DNA from: Sciurus carolinensis
Lineage: Eukaryota > Chordata > Mammalia > Rodentia > Sciuridae
Length of the DNA: 64,000 bases
Assembly: GCF_902686445.1 (NCBI RefSeq)
Contig: NC_062213.1
Location: 140,266,491 to 140,330,490 of the forward strand
Direction: 5' to 3'
The first letter of the stretch is position 1. Every line of letters begins with the position of its first letter. The notes beneath the pieces are model-generated. The model saw only the letters and a program-made list of their open reading frames with translations. It was not told the origin of the DNA and made no database searches. Of this stretch, positions 45,041 through 57,405 are shown piece by piece. Position numbers and translations under genes: made by a program.

Positions 45041-45555
45041 CCCACACTTGATTCTCAGTGATGCTAAGCTTGGTTAGAGAAGAAACTGTAGGCAAAAAGC
45101 AATTGGTATGAAGCAAATAAAGGATGGCAGGTATATCCAACCCCAGAAAGACATTTTAAATAATACTGGAGAAAAAATAAGACCAAGGTTTACTGGACAC
45201 TCGATACCAGCATTCAATCAGACAGAAGAACTGGCAATTCTTAGCAAGAGCTGCCTGTGTACAATCTATACTCCAGGTAGGAGGTCTGGGTCATATTCAA
45301 TAAGCTTTCTATCAGCCATGGAGACATCAGGGGTGAGCGGACTGATGGGAGCGGAAACCAAAAATCAGCCAGAATTTGGATATTAGGAAGATAATGAATC
45401 CATTATGGAAACCAGAATTACTGATCAGAATTGAGGCCAGAGAATATGTGAAAGATGGCAAGTGAGAGAGCTCTGGGGGCACTTTTTACTAGCCAGTTTA
45501 TTGATGGCTTACGCACTCAAATAGGAATATGATATTGAATTATTTTACTAATACT
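45041..45555. other. unclassified non-coding DNA
   Basis: The 92-codon frame at 45108-45386 has no recognised domain. Nothing else seen. Confidence 0.5.
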
Positions 45556-45559
45556 TTTG

Positions 45560-46720
45560 AATAATTCATGTAAATAAGCAAATGCATACTGATTACCTGC
45601 TCTACCTACTACATATACAGCAATGAACAAAAGTCCTGGCCTCAGAAAGCTTACATTCTGCTATAGAAAATTAATAATAGGAAAAAATATATATTTGTCC
45701 CCTGATACCTGTAAGAGATTCATTCCAGGACACCCTGCAGATAGCAAAATCCTAAATGCTAAAGTCCTTTATATAAATTAACATAGTATATGCATAGTAT
45801 ATCCTTTATTTAAATTAATACAGTATATGTGTATTCTCCCTTGTATGCTTTAAATAAGCTCCAGATTATTTATAATACCTAATAAAATGTAAATGTTAAG
45901 AAAATAGTTTTATTCTGTATTGTTTAGGGAATAATGACAAGAAGGAATAATCTGTATGTTTACTACGAATGAAACTAACATAGGCCTAAAGTATGAAATA
46001 CTTGTCAGTAATGATGTAACTTTTTTTCAAGTATTTTCCATCCACGTTGCTTAATCTGTGGATGCACAAACTGTGTGTATGGAGGTCTGACTGTACATAA
46101 AGTACTGTTTCATGGTGTAGTGCAATGAAGAAAACTTGAAAAGGAAAGAATGGGAGAAGTAGGGCCTTGGAGAGAGTGATCCAGGAGAATTTCTCTGAAG
46201 TAGGGATTTTGAGTAAGGAGTAGATGAACTAAGATACATATGAAGGTATGGTTAGGAGAATTTTTTTCATCAGTACCTGGAAATGAGGGATAAAAGAGGA
46301 GTAAAGAATAATTTTCTATGCATTTTGGAATGAACAACTGAATACACAGAGATGCTACTTATGAAGTGAGGAAGACTATAAAAGGGGCAGGTGTCCGACA
46401 GTGGTAGGAAGGGGTGGGAGGTAGTGAATAAGGCATGTTTGATCCAGAACTTAGCACTAAAAGTACATCATGAAGGGACTGTTAGGCACCCAAGTACTGA
46501 TGCTGAGTTGCAGCTGTATATATGCTCTGGAATTCAGAAGGAAGGTCGGGCAATAATTATGCATTAAGACATTAAGAGTAACCAATGTACTCATGGTATA
46601 TAACACCATAGGACTACAGAAGACTTAGAGTAATATTTAGTAAGGAAACTTGAGACCTGAGTCTCTTGGCTATACCAAATTTAGTTGGTGGGAACAGAAG
46701 GATAAGCATATAAAAGGAAC
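45560..46720 (-). mobile_element. L2 LINE relic, split by a Tigger-type transposon
   Basis: The left piece (45560-45689) has 'gaataattcatgtaaataag', ATTACCTGCTCTACCTACTA, 'cagcaatgaacaaaagtcct' and CAGAAAGCTTACATTCTGCT, the complement of the L2 3' end. The right piece (from about 46096) resumes with 'agtactgtttcatggtgtag' and continues inward ('gagagtgatccaggagaatt', 'gttaggcacccaagtactga', 'tatatgctctggaattcaga'). Order and spacing match an L2 read from its 3' end, with the transposon as an insertion. Confidence 0.7.
45690..46095 (+). mobile_element. Tigger-type (Tc1/mariner) MITE
   Basis: The left end reads TTGTCCCCTGATACCTGTAA with 'aggacaccctgcagatagca'. The middle has 'ctccagattatttataatac', CTAATAAAATGTAAATGTTA and 'tattgtttagggaataatga'. 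The right end reads 'aatctgtggatgcacaaact', then GGAGGTCTGACTG and TA. Left and right termini are diverged inverted repeats. It is non-autonomous with no transposase frame. Confidence 0.72.
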
Positions 46721-47195
46721 AGAGAAATCTGGGTTATAGTTCAAAAAATAATTGTGATGTACAAATCAGTTATTATGCCACATGTGAAGAAGAAAACATC
46801 AAGTCACATCAAGAATTCATATCATAAAAACTAAATAATGGTAAAATAAAATAATATTCAAGATAAAAACCTCCTGGATGATGGCCCTTGTTATGAACTC
46901 ATCATTCCTACACATGCATTTATTTGTATGTCAGACTTTTACTGACTGCCCCTTGTAAGCATGAGGGGTGGCTAACCAGGGAGGAGACCAAGCATTCCTG
47001 CATCCAAAGGTGCACAAAGCTCATGTTCTTATTCCATGCTTTCCCAAATCCTTTCATCTGTCAGTGCTAATTTAACAAACTTCTTAGCAGTCTTCTGAAA
47101 AGAGTATTTTATAACTATTTAGCTGTGGGAAAATGCTTTTAAAGATTACACTCAAGTAGGAAATTATAAAATACTTAAGAATTCAAAAAAAATAT
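46721..47195. other. unclassified non-coding DNA
   Basis: No feature recognised. Confidence 0.5.
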
Positions 47196-47199
47196 TCCT

Positions 47200-47420
47200 T
47201 AAGAACACAGGCCCAGAAGATGAACTGACTACAGCGCCAAGTAACTATGTTCAAGTTAATGAATATTTCTGTACCTCAGTTTCCTTATCCAAAGACTGGA
47301 AATAGCACCTCCCTCGCAGGACCATTGAAGTGTGGTGACCTCTGTAAAACACTTGAGAGTCCCTGACATGTTAGTCCTTGGCAAGTGAGGATGATGTAGC
47401 TGGGATTATTATCCCAGTCA
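47200..47420 (+). mobile_element. MIR SINE relic
   Basis: 'agtaactatgttcaagttaa', CTGTACCTCAGTTTCCTTAT, 'aaagactggaaatagcacct' and 'ccctcgcaggaccattgaag' give the MIR core, followed by the 'ctgacatgttagtccttggc' end. Confidence 0.75.
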
Positions 47421-47459
47421 GAGACAACAGAATGGAAAGGTCAAGATAAACACACATAC

Positions 47460-47568
47460 GTTATAGAATTATTGTGAAGATTCCATACAGTAATATACCT
47501 ACAGGATTTACAACAATGCATGGTACACAAATGTTCAATGAATGTTCAGTGCTCATATCCACACTAGA
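47460..47568 (+). mobile_element. MIR SINE 3' fragment
   Basis: 'ttatagaattattgtgaaga', 'ttacaacaatgcatggtaca' and CAAATGTTCAATGAATGTTC correspond to the MIR 3' half. Confidence 0.55.
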
Positions 47569-48395
47569 TCCATTACAGTAGTCAATACATTCAAACTGCA
47601 TTCTAGGCATCAGACAAAAACTATTATGAAAAATATAACTGGTGCCCTTTCATAGCTCAATTTCACAAAATCCACACTTTGGGTACTTTTATGAATCAAA
47701 TCTATAAATATTTAGAGTTTTGCTTGACACTAATCACCATCAATGCTTTTATCGCAGGCAGTAAATACCAGGAATTTTCATGAGTGTATTCTAAGTAGGA
47801 CAGATGCTTTTGTTCATAAATCAGGCAGTGACCTCAATCATTAATAAACAAATCAGGGCCAGAGTGGCAAGAGAATGTAAAGAGTAATTTGGTAAGGAAT
47901 CCAATAAGTTTTTCAACACAAATAATCAAAACCAAGAATTTATTCTTAATCCTGCCATGCTAATGGCTTTTGTCAAAAGGAAAATGATCAAATCAAATTT
48001 GGCTTTAATTTGTTGAGGCGAGATGGAGTTTTCCCCAATGTGATAAATTACTGTGAGAGCAAGTCAAATAATGTGAAATTTACTATGAGTCTGCTGTTGC
48101 TTGAAAGGGGAGTAAAACAAGAAACAAACAATTCAAGAGGTATTTGGCATTTAGTTCACTGAATTAAAGAATTCACACCACACATAACTTTAAACCTCAT
48201 ATACCGTTGTTTTTACCACTGTGGATCTACTGTAAAAGAAATATTTACATTCACATCAAGGTCAGTAGATATCAAAACCTCCACGCCATGGCCCGCTGAG
48301 GGCTTTGTGAGATAAACCATGTCTGTAGCTGGAACATTCTTTTACCTCCAGAGACTGCATACAATCATGGAGTGCTTCTGCCAAGAGACAGGCCA
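47569..48395. other. unclassified non-coding DNA
   Basis: No feature recognised. Confidence 0.5.
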
Positions 48396-48399
48396 GAAA

Positions 48400-48505
48400 A
48401 GATTAGTGCCAGATTTCTCACTTTATAAATTAGGAAACTGAGACCCAAAAAAGGTTTAGTGACCTCAGGATGAAGCCAGAAGTAGAATGAGGTTGCTTTG
48501 TGCCC
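48400..48505 (-). mobile_element. MIR SINE relic
   Basis: 'tctcactttataaattagga', AACTGAGACCCAAAAAAGGT, 'gacctcaggatgaagccaga' is the complement of the MIR core. Confidence 0.65.
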
Positions 48506-51237
48506 TGTCAGTACAAATGGATAAGAGGGACAAAATGAGGTGGGGAGAGGGAACAAGGAGGGGCTCTTCTCCCAATCGTGGATTTTTAGTATTCACAACA
48601 CAATTTTCTAAAGAGAGTAGAGTATTGGATTTAAAGAAATTATTTCAGTAAGTTGGCCTATATATGTCCTTTCAAGCTTTCAGAGAAATTAGTGCACAAC
48701 ATCTGTATCTTTCCATCAGGAAAAAAAATCAAAAACAACAAGAGAAAGGGAGAATAATTGGAAATTATAGCAAGAGAAAGTTGAAGCACCTGTGAACAGA
48801 GCAGAAGGAAAGGCCACAGGGGGTAATGAAGGGTCACAGCAGAAAGAAGGAGAAAGATAATCAGAGTGACTCAGAAATTTTCACTTGGTATTGAAACAGA
48901 ATGTGGTAGATTTAATCTGTCATGGGGAACTGGCCTACTAGACACTGGCAAAGGGTAATTAAGGAGTCACTCTCCAAAGAAAACTATTTTTTTTAAGAGG
49001 AAATCAATGGGTATATTCTCACCACCACCACCTTCTGTCACTGAATTTGTGGTTTTGCATTTTACTTGAAGAGGTTGATTAAATCACTGACTCTTGCAGC
49101 AGAACAGCGACTTGTAATCTTTACACTGTGCTGAGCTCCATGGGGCCAGCAACTGCTCAGAGACAGAGGTCCACACTGCTGCACGGCCAGCATTAAGTGG
49201 AGGAAAGAAGGCAGATGCAGTATCTTAAAGTACTTTGGCTGAGCACTGGTTATGTCACTCTAAGGGAGAAAAGGTAAATATGTCCGGAGATTTGCCTACA
49301 GTCAGGGTATTAATTGTGAAAGGAAAAAGTGATTTGTTCATCCTCAACATGCCAGACTCTGCCGAGAGATTTTCCTAGCTTCTACTCAAAATGTGAATGG
49401 GAAAGAATAAGGAAAAGACTAGGAGAGGTAAAGAAAAAAAAATTGTCTGGACTGATATCATCTACTGGCTGGTTTAAGTTTATACTAATGATCTGGGCAT
49501 AGCCAATAATTGAAAACAAATATTTTTATTTTTTTAATTCAGGGTCATTTGATTATGGCAAGAGCCCAAAGTATAGCTCTAAGTCTGACACTGGAAAATG
49601 CATCCTTCCTGAATTCATTCAGAAGTTCCATATGAGGTTAATTCACAGAAAGAATTCTGTAGACACCAGTTGGTAGGAGACTGAGAAGGCTCTCCTGTCA
49701 CCAGCATGTGCACAATTTTCTTCTCCCTCATAGTTCAGCTCCCAAATACCCCCAAACCTTCTAACTTGCCCCAAATTCACTGTCCTTCATGTTCATCAAT
49801 ACACAGGAACATATCTTTGTATATTCTAATACCATACAATGTAGATATTTTATTTGTTTCTTGATACGTTATGAGCAAAAAACCAAATAAGTACTTTATT
49901 TTGTTTGGGTTTGGATTCAAAAGGCACCAAGCCAAAGTTTTCATATGCCAAGAAACCAAATTAATTGATGGCATTCTATTTAAATTTCATTTCTCTGAAC
50001 AAATCTTCATATGGCTTAGTCTAGCTTCTACCAATTGCTTTTTAAATGCATTGTCAAATTGATTTGGCATGTAAAAGAGGTTTCTGGCAAGTTTTATATT
50101 TTTATAGAAAGCAAACCACAACCTTGAATTTTAAATATCTGGATGATACATAATAAGCCAGTCCAAAAATGTAGGATTTGCAAAGAGTTTATTCTATCCT
50201 GTAGACACTTTACAACTTGATAAAGAAGTTGCACATTATTGGGACATCCTTGACTCTGCCTCTTGGGACCCATTTTTCCTGTAAGCTAATCTTTACAATG
50301 TCATAATCAGTGTCACATCTCCACAAAATAAAACAGCAATTTTGTTTGCAAAGGTTAGCTGCAGAGAGCTGAGATGTTTCACTCTCTGACAAATTAGAGG
50401 AAATAATAAAATCTCAAGTTGTTGAACTATGACTTTGAATCAGGGTACAGCTGCCATTAATATCCAGATTGAGATTGTCTGTAGCAGTTTTAATGGGTAT
50501 TCTATCTGAAGAAGAAGATTCAGGGCAAGTTCTTTTTATTTCTTCTACAGAAGGTTTCTTCTTAGATAACAGTGTTAAAGAGAGTCAAGAATTGAAAGAG
50601 AGGAGGTACTGGATATGAAAAATATGTTAAAACATATTCTTTGTAAAATATATGAAACATGCCATACCTGTTCACCCCCATAGTCCTTTAATGTGGCCCC
50701 CACTGCCTCCTAGATAAACACGGAACACTGTAGCACGCAATGTAACCACAGCATCATGGATGCAGCTGCCTGGCTTGCTCAAGTCAGGTGAAGTCTCTCT
50801 GTGGTGTACTTTCCTGTACTAAGGAGGCCTGGAAAACTAAGATTGCATTTCTCATTCTCTATTTCAGTCAGGTTTCTAGACGAATTATAGGTTCCACTAA
50901 TCAGATGCACTAGAAAACGAAGAGAGGAAGAAAAATAAAGAAAACAAATCTATTCACACAAACAGCATCATGTTAAATATTACTTTAAAAATCACTGATC
51001 AATTTCTATTTATGAAGAGGAATTACCAAAATTAAGGTTAGCTTTAAAAAAACTATAATTTTAAACCTAATTACATGAAAATATCAAATCCTTTAATTAA
51101 AGTAAAAATTAGAATAACTGTGTGATCGTTCATTAACTCAAGTAGATACTTGTGGGTTTCCTTCAATATATTCAGTGTAAGACTATATTCACTATATATA
51201 CTGGTGACCCAGTGTCTACCTAAATTGATAGAATAAA
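48506..51237. other. unclassified non-coding DNA
   Basis: A 2.7-kb stretch with no recognisable gene, SINE or LINE. The overlapping antisense frames at 49777-50062 and the minus-strand frames at 48365-48556 and 50210-50392 lack features. This is one of the emptiest parts of the window. Confidence 0.5.
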
Positions 51238-51510
51238 TTATTCCATGGTATCAAATAATCTCCAAAACTTAGTAACTTAGAGTTTTCTTCACGTTCATGC
51301 TACCTTACCACCAAGTGCTTCACTGTAGCACCCAGGATGTAAAGTAAACGTCATCTTGCACATTCCTCTTTGCTAGGTGCAGAAAAGGATATGCTCAGAG
51401 GATCACTAACCTAAAAATGATGAATCACTTTTTCACAACTGATTGGCCAGGAGTAGTCCTACGGCCCAACACAACCACAGGGAGTGCCAGGATGCACTCA
51501 GAGGGAAAGA
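51238..51510 (-). mobile_element. ancient LTR-like repeat fragment
   Basis: 'ttattccatggtatcaaata', 'aaaacttagtaacttagagt' and 'acaactgattggccaggagt' follow the same LTR-like family as at 12.1 kb, minus orientation. Confidence 0.35.
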
Positions 51511-52424
51511 AAACCTGAAATACGTAATAGACATCACAATTTCCAGCATAATCTGCTCTTTTGGATCACCAAATATTTGGTTTGTCTTCCTTTCTTGCAT
51601 GAACTTCTGTGCTCTTGTTTACACGGCGGGGGGGGGAGTATCTTCAAAATTCCACACAGTCTTGGCATCTCTGGGCAATCAATGATAATTTCTACACTGT
51701 GGTTATGTACAGTAGTATGTAGATCATGTTGTGGTGAAGAGCTATAAATAGAAAAAAAGGACAAATTAGTTCTTTCTTCCTCAAATAATATGAAACAACA
51801 GAACAGGAAGAAAATAACTGCAACAGACAGTTCCATTTATAAAGGGAAATCGTGAAAGACACAGTCCCCTAACCTGGCTAGGGAATGTTTTTAAGTAGGC
51901 CTAAATTCCATTCCCTATTGCAATTCTATAGGGTTCTCTGAATTCACTGGTTCCCGAGTGTTCTCCATGGTCCTTAAATCTGATTTTCATGTTCTATTTG
52001 AAAGTGAGCATTAGTGACTTACTTGACCACCCTTGTGAGCTGAGTAATTTCTTCAGTCAGCTTCCTGCTCACAGAAGATTGGAGGTCCTTGGGTTACCCT
52101 AAGTATCAAGCAGTCACAAAATCTGTTCATTCAGGACCTGGTTTCTTCTTGATTGCTGTATTTTGTCTTGTTCTGTTCTCTTTTAGTTTGTTGTTGTGCC
52201 ATAGCATCATGTGCCAATAGCTGCATCAAAAATTCTCTCCAAGACCTTTGCCTCTCTTTTCCTAGTCTTAGTTGCTGTGACTGGGGGCTGCATGGCTTTA
52301 GTGATGGGACCTGACCTTATTCCACTTTTTCTGAGTCACTTTTCTTCAAACTAAGAAGATTTATATGTGGGGCACTCCTTAGTCAGTTTAGAGTTGTTAA
52401 GAATTTAGGAACTTTAGATTACAT
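51511..52424. other. unclassified non-coding DNA
   Basis: Contains a 9-G run (51628-51636) and three mutually overlapping frames on both strands (51443-51836), which are not genes. Nothing else seen. Confidence 0.5.
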
Positions 52425-52618
52425 AGAGGGAAATGAGAGGGAGGAGGGGGCGGGGGTATGAAAAATGGTGGAATGAGACAGACATCATTACTCTATGTAC
52501 ATTTATGATTACACAAATGGTGTGAATCTAAAATGTGTACAACCACAGAAATGAAAAGTTGTACCCCATTTGTGTACAATGAATCAAAATGCAGTCTGTA
52601 AAAATAAAACAAAATAGA
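52425..52618 (+). mobile_element. 5'-truncated L1 3' UTR (sciurid type)
   Basis: It opens with a G-rich polypurine tract (about 52428-52458; GAGAGGGAGGAGGGGGCGGG), the usual L1 3' UTR feature with G-quadruplex potential. Then come 'ggaatgagacagacatcatt', 'gattacacaaatggtgtgaa', 'gaaatgaaaagttgtacccc' and 'tgtacaatgaatcaaaatgc', ending in an A-rich stretch. The same sequence appears in reverse in the insertion at 37.8-38.1 kb. The 5' boundary is uncertain. Confidence 0.82.
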
Positions 52619-53484
52619 TATGACAGTCACAACTTTGATTTTATCTTTGTTTTTGAGTTTTAATCTTTGTAGCTTAAAATATTTCTCAATTTTAGATTTT
52701 TTTGTTTGTTTGGAGTTTAGAAAGAGTTGCTTCTTATAATTTCTGGTCTCTTCCTTTTTCATTTCTGCTTTGAAATTGACCAGTTCTTTTCTAGGTGTAT
52801 CTCTTTCTTATGTTTCCATAATGTCACAAGAAGGTGTCAACACCTCAAACTAACACTCTGATATCCAATTCCTTCCTTTAAAGCTATAGTCTCATTAGTT
52901 ATACCATAGTTCTTTCTTGTTCTCCCAAGCAAAAGTCTTAGCAACTTTCGTAGCCATATAACATGAATTGATTGCCTTTCTTCTGGTCTCCAATATCAGT
53001 TTCCTTGACATGTGAAAATTATTCCCATAACAAATGAATTCCTCATATCAACTTCTGCAGCTTTCTGAGGTGTTGGCTTAAACTGAGTAATAATGATCCC
53101 CAAAATCTCAGTGATTAAAAAAAAATCATGTCCCTTATAGGGGAACAACATTGAACTCCTCTTTTCTCTTCTGCTAAAATTTTAGTTTAAAAAATGGACA
53201 TGATTTCTTTGGGGGGAAGGGATCATTTCCAAAAATCTCCCTTTCTTCAGTCTTGAACTCACATAGCTCTTATTGCTGTGGGAATTACCTGTATATGATA
53301 CAAATTTGATTACATTCCTGCATTTACATCTTTTCATTATTCTCTATTATTCTGAGGATAACAGAACATAAATCCTTTCATTGTTTTTAAGCATAGCACA
53401 TAAATGCTTTCACTACCTTTCTAACTCAAGTTTGCTTATTCACCAACTTCACTCAGTTCTGGACATGAAAAAAAATTTGGATTA
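52619..53484. other. unclassified non-coding DNA
   Basis: No recognised family. The 89-codon minus-strand frame at 52493-52762 is lysine-rich and AT-driven. Confidence 0.5.
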
Positions 53485-53775
53485 TTTTTACCTCCACCTA
53501 GATGAAACCTCCACCTATTTCTTCCCTTTTGTTAACTTTTACATCCTTTAAGACATCCCTCAAACATAGACAAATCACACTAAATCCCTTAAGTGGTATT
53601 ATTTGGAATTTCTTCCTTTAATAGTATCCTGTGAATATCATACTTATTGATTATCGCATTATATTTTATGTTTTCTGTTTCTGTCTCCTAGAGCAAACTA
53701 TTAGCTTTTTAAGGCCAGTGAATGCTTTTCTTATTCATCTCAATTCCTAGGATAGTGAGACTTAATAGATATCTG
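53485..53775 (+). mobile_element. L2 LINE 3' end relic
   Basis: 'ctttaagacatccctcaaac' near 53548, 'tttctgtctcctagagcaaa', 'ctttttaaggccagtgaatg' and 'attcctaggatagtgagact' followed by 'taatagatatctgtt' are in L2 3' order. Confidence 0.65.
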
Positions 53776-54131
53776 TTAATCATTAAATCATTTAATTCAC
53801 ATTTATCAAGTGCAAAGTCGGTCTCTGGATATTGTGGTGGGCCCAGGCAAGAGAGAGGTCCCAGAGAGATAACATGGGTGTGGTATTCAAGAAACAGATT
53901 CAGGGAAGACTTCTCTTTACCAGAGAAAAGTACCAAGGAATTCCTAGAGAAGGGAGCAACTCTACTTGAGACTAGTGGGTTCCCTGATTTACGTGACAGA
54001 AAAGAATGTCAAGGTGTGTCAGTAGAGGCACAGAGTTTTATTTTGGAAAACAAGGAATATACATACATTCAATGGAGAATGCAGACCATCTTTAGAGTAA
54101 GGGACACTTTGGGGTTTTAAGATCTTCTTTT
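53776..54131. other. unclassified DNA containing a 132-codon frame
   Basis: The plus-strand frame 53722-54120 is the longest in the window. Its first third lies in the L2 relic, and the rest shows no recognised domain, no Kozak-type context that I would trust, and no homologue I know. I regard it as chance. Confidence 0.5.
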
Positions 54132-54242
54132 AAAAGTACTTGGTGGGCTGGGGAGATAGCTCAGTCGGTAGAGTGCTTGCCTTGCAAGCACAAGGCCCTG
54201 GGTTTGATCCCCAGCACCACCCCCTCCAAAAAAAAAGTACTT
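54132..54242 (+). mobile_element. ID SINE with 10-bp TSD
   Basis: The ID body is at about 54144-54221. It has intact box A (TAGCTCAGTCGG) and box B (GGGTTTGATCCCC), a short CCCCCTCC linker and a 9-A tail. The direct repeat AAAAGTACTT occurs at 54132-54141 and 54233-54242. Little divergence from the 24.6-kb copy. Confidence 0.93.
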
Positions 54243-57149
54243 TCTGAGGGTTGGGCATAGGAAAGCATGTGAGACTGACATTGGTCTCATGTTCTTAGGA
54301 TCCTTAGGTTGCTATTTGACTGGCAAATAACTTGGGAAGTCCCCTAAAATATGTTTCTTAAAAAGTCATCTAGCTCTTTACTTAATCTATTTAGTAATAA
54401 ACTAATTAATAGTATACAAGGTAATTATTGTAAGTGATTTCATGGTAACACCAAGATTTACAAATTTTCCAGAAATTTAGGAATGACAGACCTGGGTAGA
54501 GAATTAACATTAGATGACCGAAAATAATACAGAACTTTGAATTTTATTTTTCTTTATTTATGTTTCCTTTCTATGTACTTTTTATTTCTTCTAACCTAGC
54601 TCAATTCCATTCTAGTTGGGGAAAGGAGCAAATATAGAAATAAGTTCTTTCTTGATATCATCATATGTTAAAAAAGAAAAAACTGAAGAGCGATACTTTC
54701 ATTTTAAATATTCCCACATAGACATTTACAAGAACAAGGAATTTTCAGAACTAGACAGTTTAAGATTGTTATTTTTTTCTGGTATAAATTATTGACACAT
54801 CTTTTGATTTCAGTTTGGAAATGGTTTAGCCAAGCAGAAATTTCTTATACTAGGCTAAACATTATTTTTCTTTTTTTTCCTAGGTGACTCTGAAGAACAA
54901 AAATATGATCATCGGCTTTATTTTTCAACTTTTGTAGCCATTCATTCTCCATTAGACATTAATGTTGTTTGGGCTTTGACTGCTGTTCATTTACTCAGAA
55001 CACCTTGTCACTAAGAACAGTTGATGTCATTTCCTAAGCATACCATAAAGGTCTTCTGTACCCTCAAAGACTTAAATGAAAACTTCTGCTATGACAAAGA
55101 AATCTGAGTTAGACAAGTTGAACTGTTGCCTTGTAAAAATCTTGACCCTGATCCCTAAAACCAAAGGTGACCTGGTTCCATTACACAGGGTTTTGGAATA
55201 CATTGTGCTAAACCCACTGTAAACCACAGGCCAAGTTTCAATTCTCTTATTTCTTCCTTCCTGGAATCATATACTTTTATTAATACAAAATTAATTTCAA
55301 AAAAATTCTTGAAACAATTATTTATTTATTTAGTAGGTTGCAGAACCTTTTTCATAATGATTATGTGGATTTAGGTTTTGAACACCTGGAATCGGGATTG
55401 TAAAGTTTTAAGCCTGGTGATCCTGGTTTTAGTACATGGATATTTTCATTTCCTGTGGATTACTCCAATATCTATTATTTTTCAGCTTTCTTCATACAGC
55501 AAAATCTACTTAGTACAATGTTTTATACTGCCTCCAGGGGTATGCTTTTATGATCCTGATTTTTAAAAATTATTTGTTTCTTTTTGTGATAGTTTTTCAT
55601 AGCCTGGGGAATGTTTATCTTGCCATATACTCACCAAATCATTTCAGTTTCAACATTTCTTTTCTGCAAAGTCTTACTTTTCTTTTGTTGTTTGTTTGCT
55701 TGTTCTGTTTATTTAGAACAGTTAAATATTCTAAAATGAAAGAACAGGAAGTCCAAATAAATAAGTTTTTTGTTTGTTTGTTTGTTTGTTTTTAATGTTT
55801 GTGCCTTTGCTAATGGTAATGATGCAAATGGCAGAAAGGACAGTCATAGTCAACATAACTGACCCAACACTCACCTTGGTGAGGCTAAGCCTTATTTCTG
55901 AGGTTCGTTTGGTTTTGTTTTTGACAGAATATGAGTTATATGGAAGCCATGGAAGACATATGCTATGATGGAGAAAGAAAAAATTTGGAATTAGGCAAAC
56001 TTGAGAATATGCCCTTGCAAATCACTAATCCTTCAGTTGAAATTGTTTCTAGAATCTGGTAATAATTCTTCACTTTGCAGGATTGCCATCAGGTGTGGAG
56101 ATAAAAATACATACTTATGAAACCATTATTATTTTTGCTGCTATCTTTTAAGAGATAGAGATTATTCCCTTTAACCTTGTATAATTTTACTCATTTGGTC
56201 ATTTGGGACCTTTCTCCTTTTTTCTGCCTTTTTCTCAGATTATTATTCCTTTAAAAAGAGAAGAAATGAAATTGTAATTGTTACTTCACAATCTAGCCAC
56301 AGTTATGAATAATATTATTGACACAAAAACTCCAATGTGATCAGAAGTATTTGATTTTTTAATGAAACGTAAAAGGAAAATCTTATATGTCAAGCATTTG
56401 GGGAACCTGAGTTGAACAGTTACAATCCGCAGGGTCTAGCAACCTGGAATGGGAAGTATAGGGCCCTCCAGTTGTTCACTATGCCTTTAACTTAAGTCCT
56501 AGATAAGCAGAGAGATTGGGGGAATATGAATCAAGGAATAACAGATGGTGATAACCTGACAACTTATCCTAGTTGAGGTGAACAGCGATGGCAGCAAATC
56601 AGTGTGCACCAAGACTTGGAATGCAAATAAGGTACAAGTAAAACTGACATCTCACACATACTGCTCTTAATTTATGCCTCAGAAGAGAGATTTTAATGAA
56701 CAATCAAAAATCCAATTGAGTGAACTCTTGATTAACTGTAAATGTAGAACAGGAAATATGTGGATAATATTTTTTAAAAATAAACAACATTAAAACTTGC
56801 TATGTGAAGTTGAAAAGCAGGCACCCTCTAAGATGGCATACACGTTCTCAGATGCACACATACTCAGCTCTAAGACTTGAAACCTGAAGCAGTCATATTA
56901 TTAGCTGCTCAGACTCTATGTGTATGTGAGGAAAATAGTTAAAGATTATCATATACAGAATTTGATTTCCGTTTTTATTCTTCTTTGACTTCTTGACTTT
57001 TGTGTATTTTACCAATTCATGGACTCATGGATTTTTAATTTGTATTTCTTCTATGAAATGAAACATTGGTTTCACCATTAGTTTTCACCAATTAACAATG
57101 ACTGGAGCTCTTAGAACCCTGCAAGTTAAAAATTCTGGTCAGAAGATAG
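54243..57149. other. unclassified non-coding DNA
   Basis: Apart from a (TTTG)n run at about 55767-55792, nothing is recognised. Hydrophobic frames at 55378-55968 overlap one another in register and reflect T-rich sequence, not membrane proteins. Confidence 0.5.
55767..55793. repeat. (GTTT)n microsatellite
   Basis: About six GTTT units ending in TTTTTAATG. It generates the Phe-Val-Cys-Leu run of two overlapping frames. Confidence 0.92.
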
Positions 57150-57405
57150 AGACATGCCATTAAGTTGCTTTGTGACCCTGAGGAAGTCATTTAACTACTT
57201 AAAGATACTCTACCTCGAGTCCTCACTCAACTCTGCATATCAGTCATTTCATCAACTCTATGGTATTTAGCATTGGCCTTATTTTAAAGATAAGGAAATT
57301 GAAGGACTGGCAAGATAAGTGACCCATTCAAGTCCCTCAGCAATTAAGAGACAAAGACACAGTTTGAACTCTCCTCTCTTATCTCTCTACCAAATTCATG
57401 CTCTT
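57150..57405. mobile_element. two MIR-like relics in opposite orientation
   Basis: 57150-57215 reads as plus-strand MIR ('agttgctttgtgaccctgag', GAAGTCATTTAACTACTTAA). 57275-57400 reads as minus-strand MIR (CCTTATTTTAAAGATAAGGA, 'aattgaaggactggcaagat', 'cagtttgaactc'). The inverted arrangement could fold, but divergence is high. Confidence 0.5.

Noticed and set aside
51443..51836. Three overlapping frames on both strands around the G9 run
   Set aside because: They occupy three registers of one stretch, part of which resembles an LTR-like repeat. No coding evidence.
53722..54120. 132-codon plus-strand frame, the longest in the window
   Set aside because: It begins inside an L2 relic and shows no recognised domain or signal. 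At this GC content and length in 64 kb it is compatible with chance.
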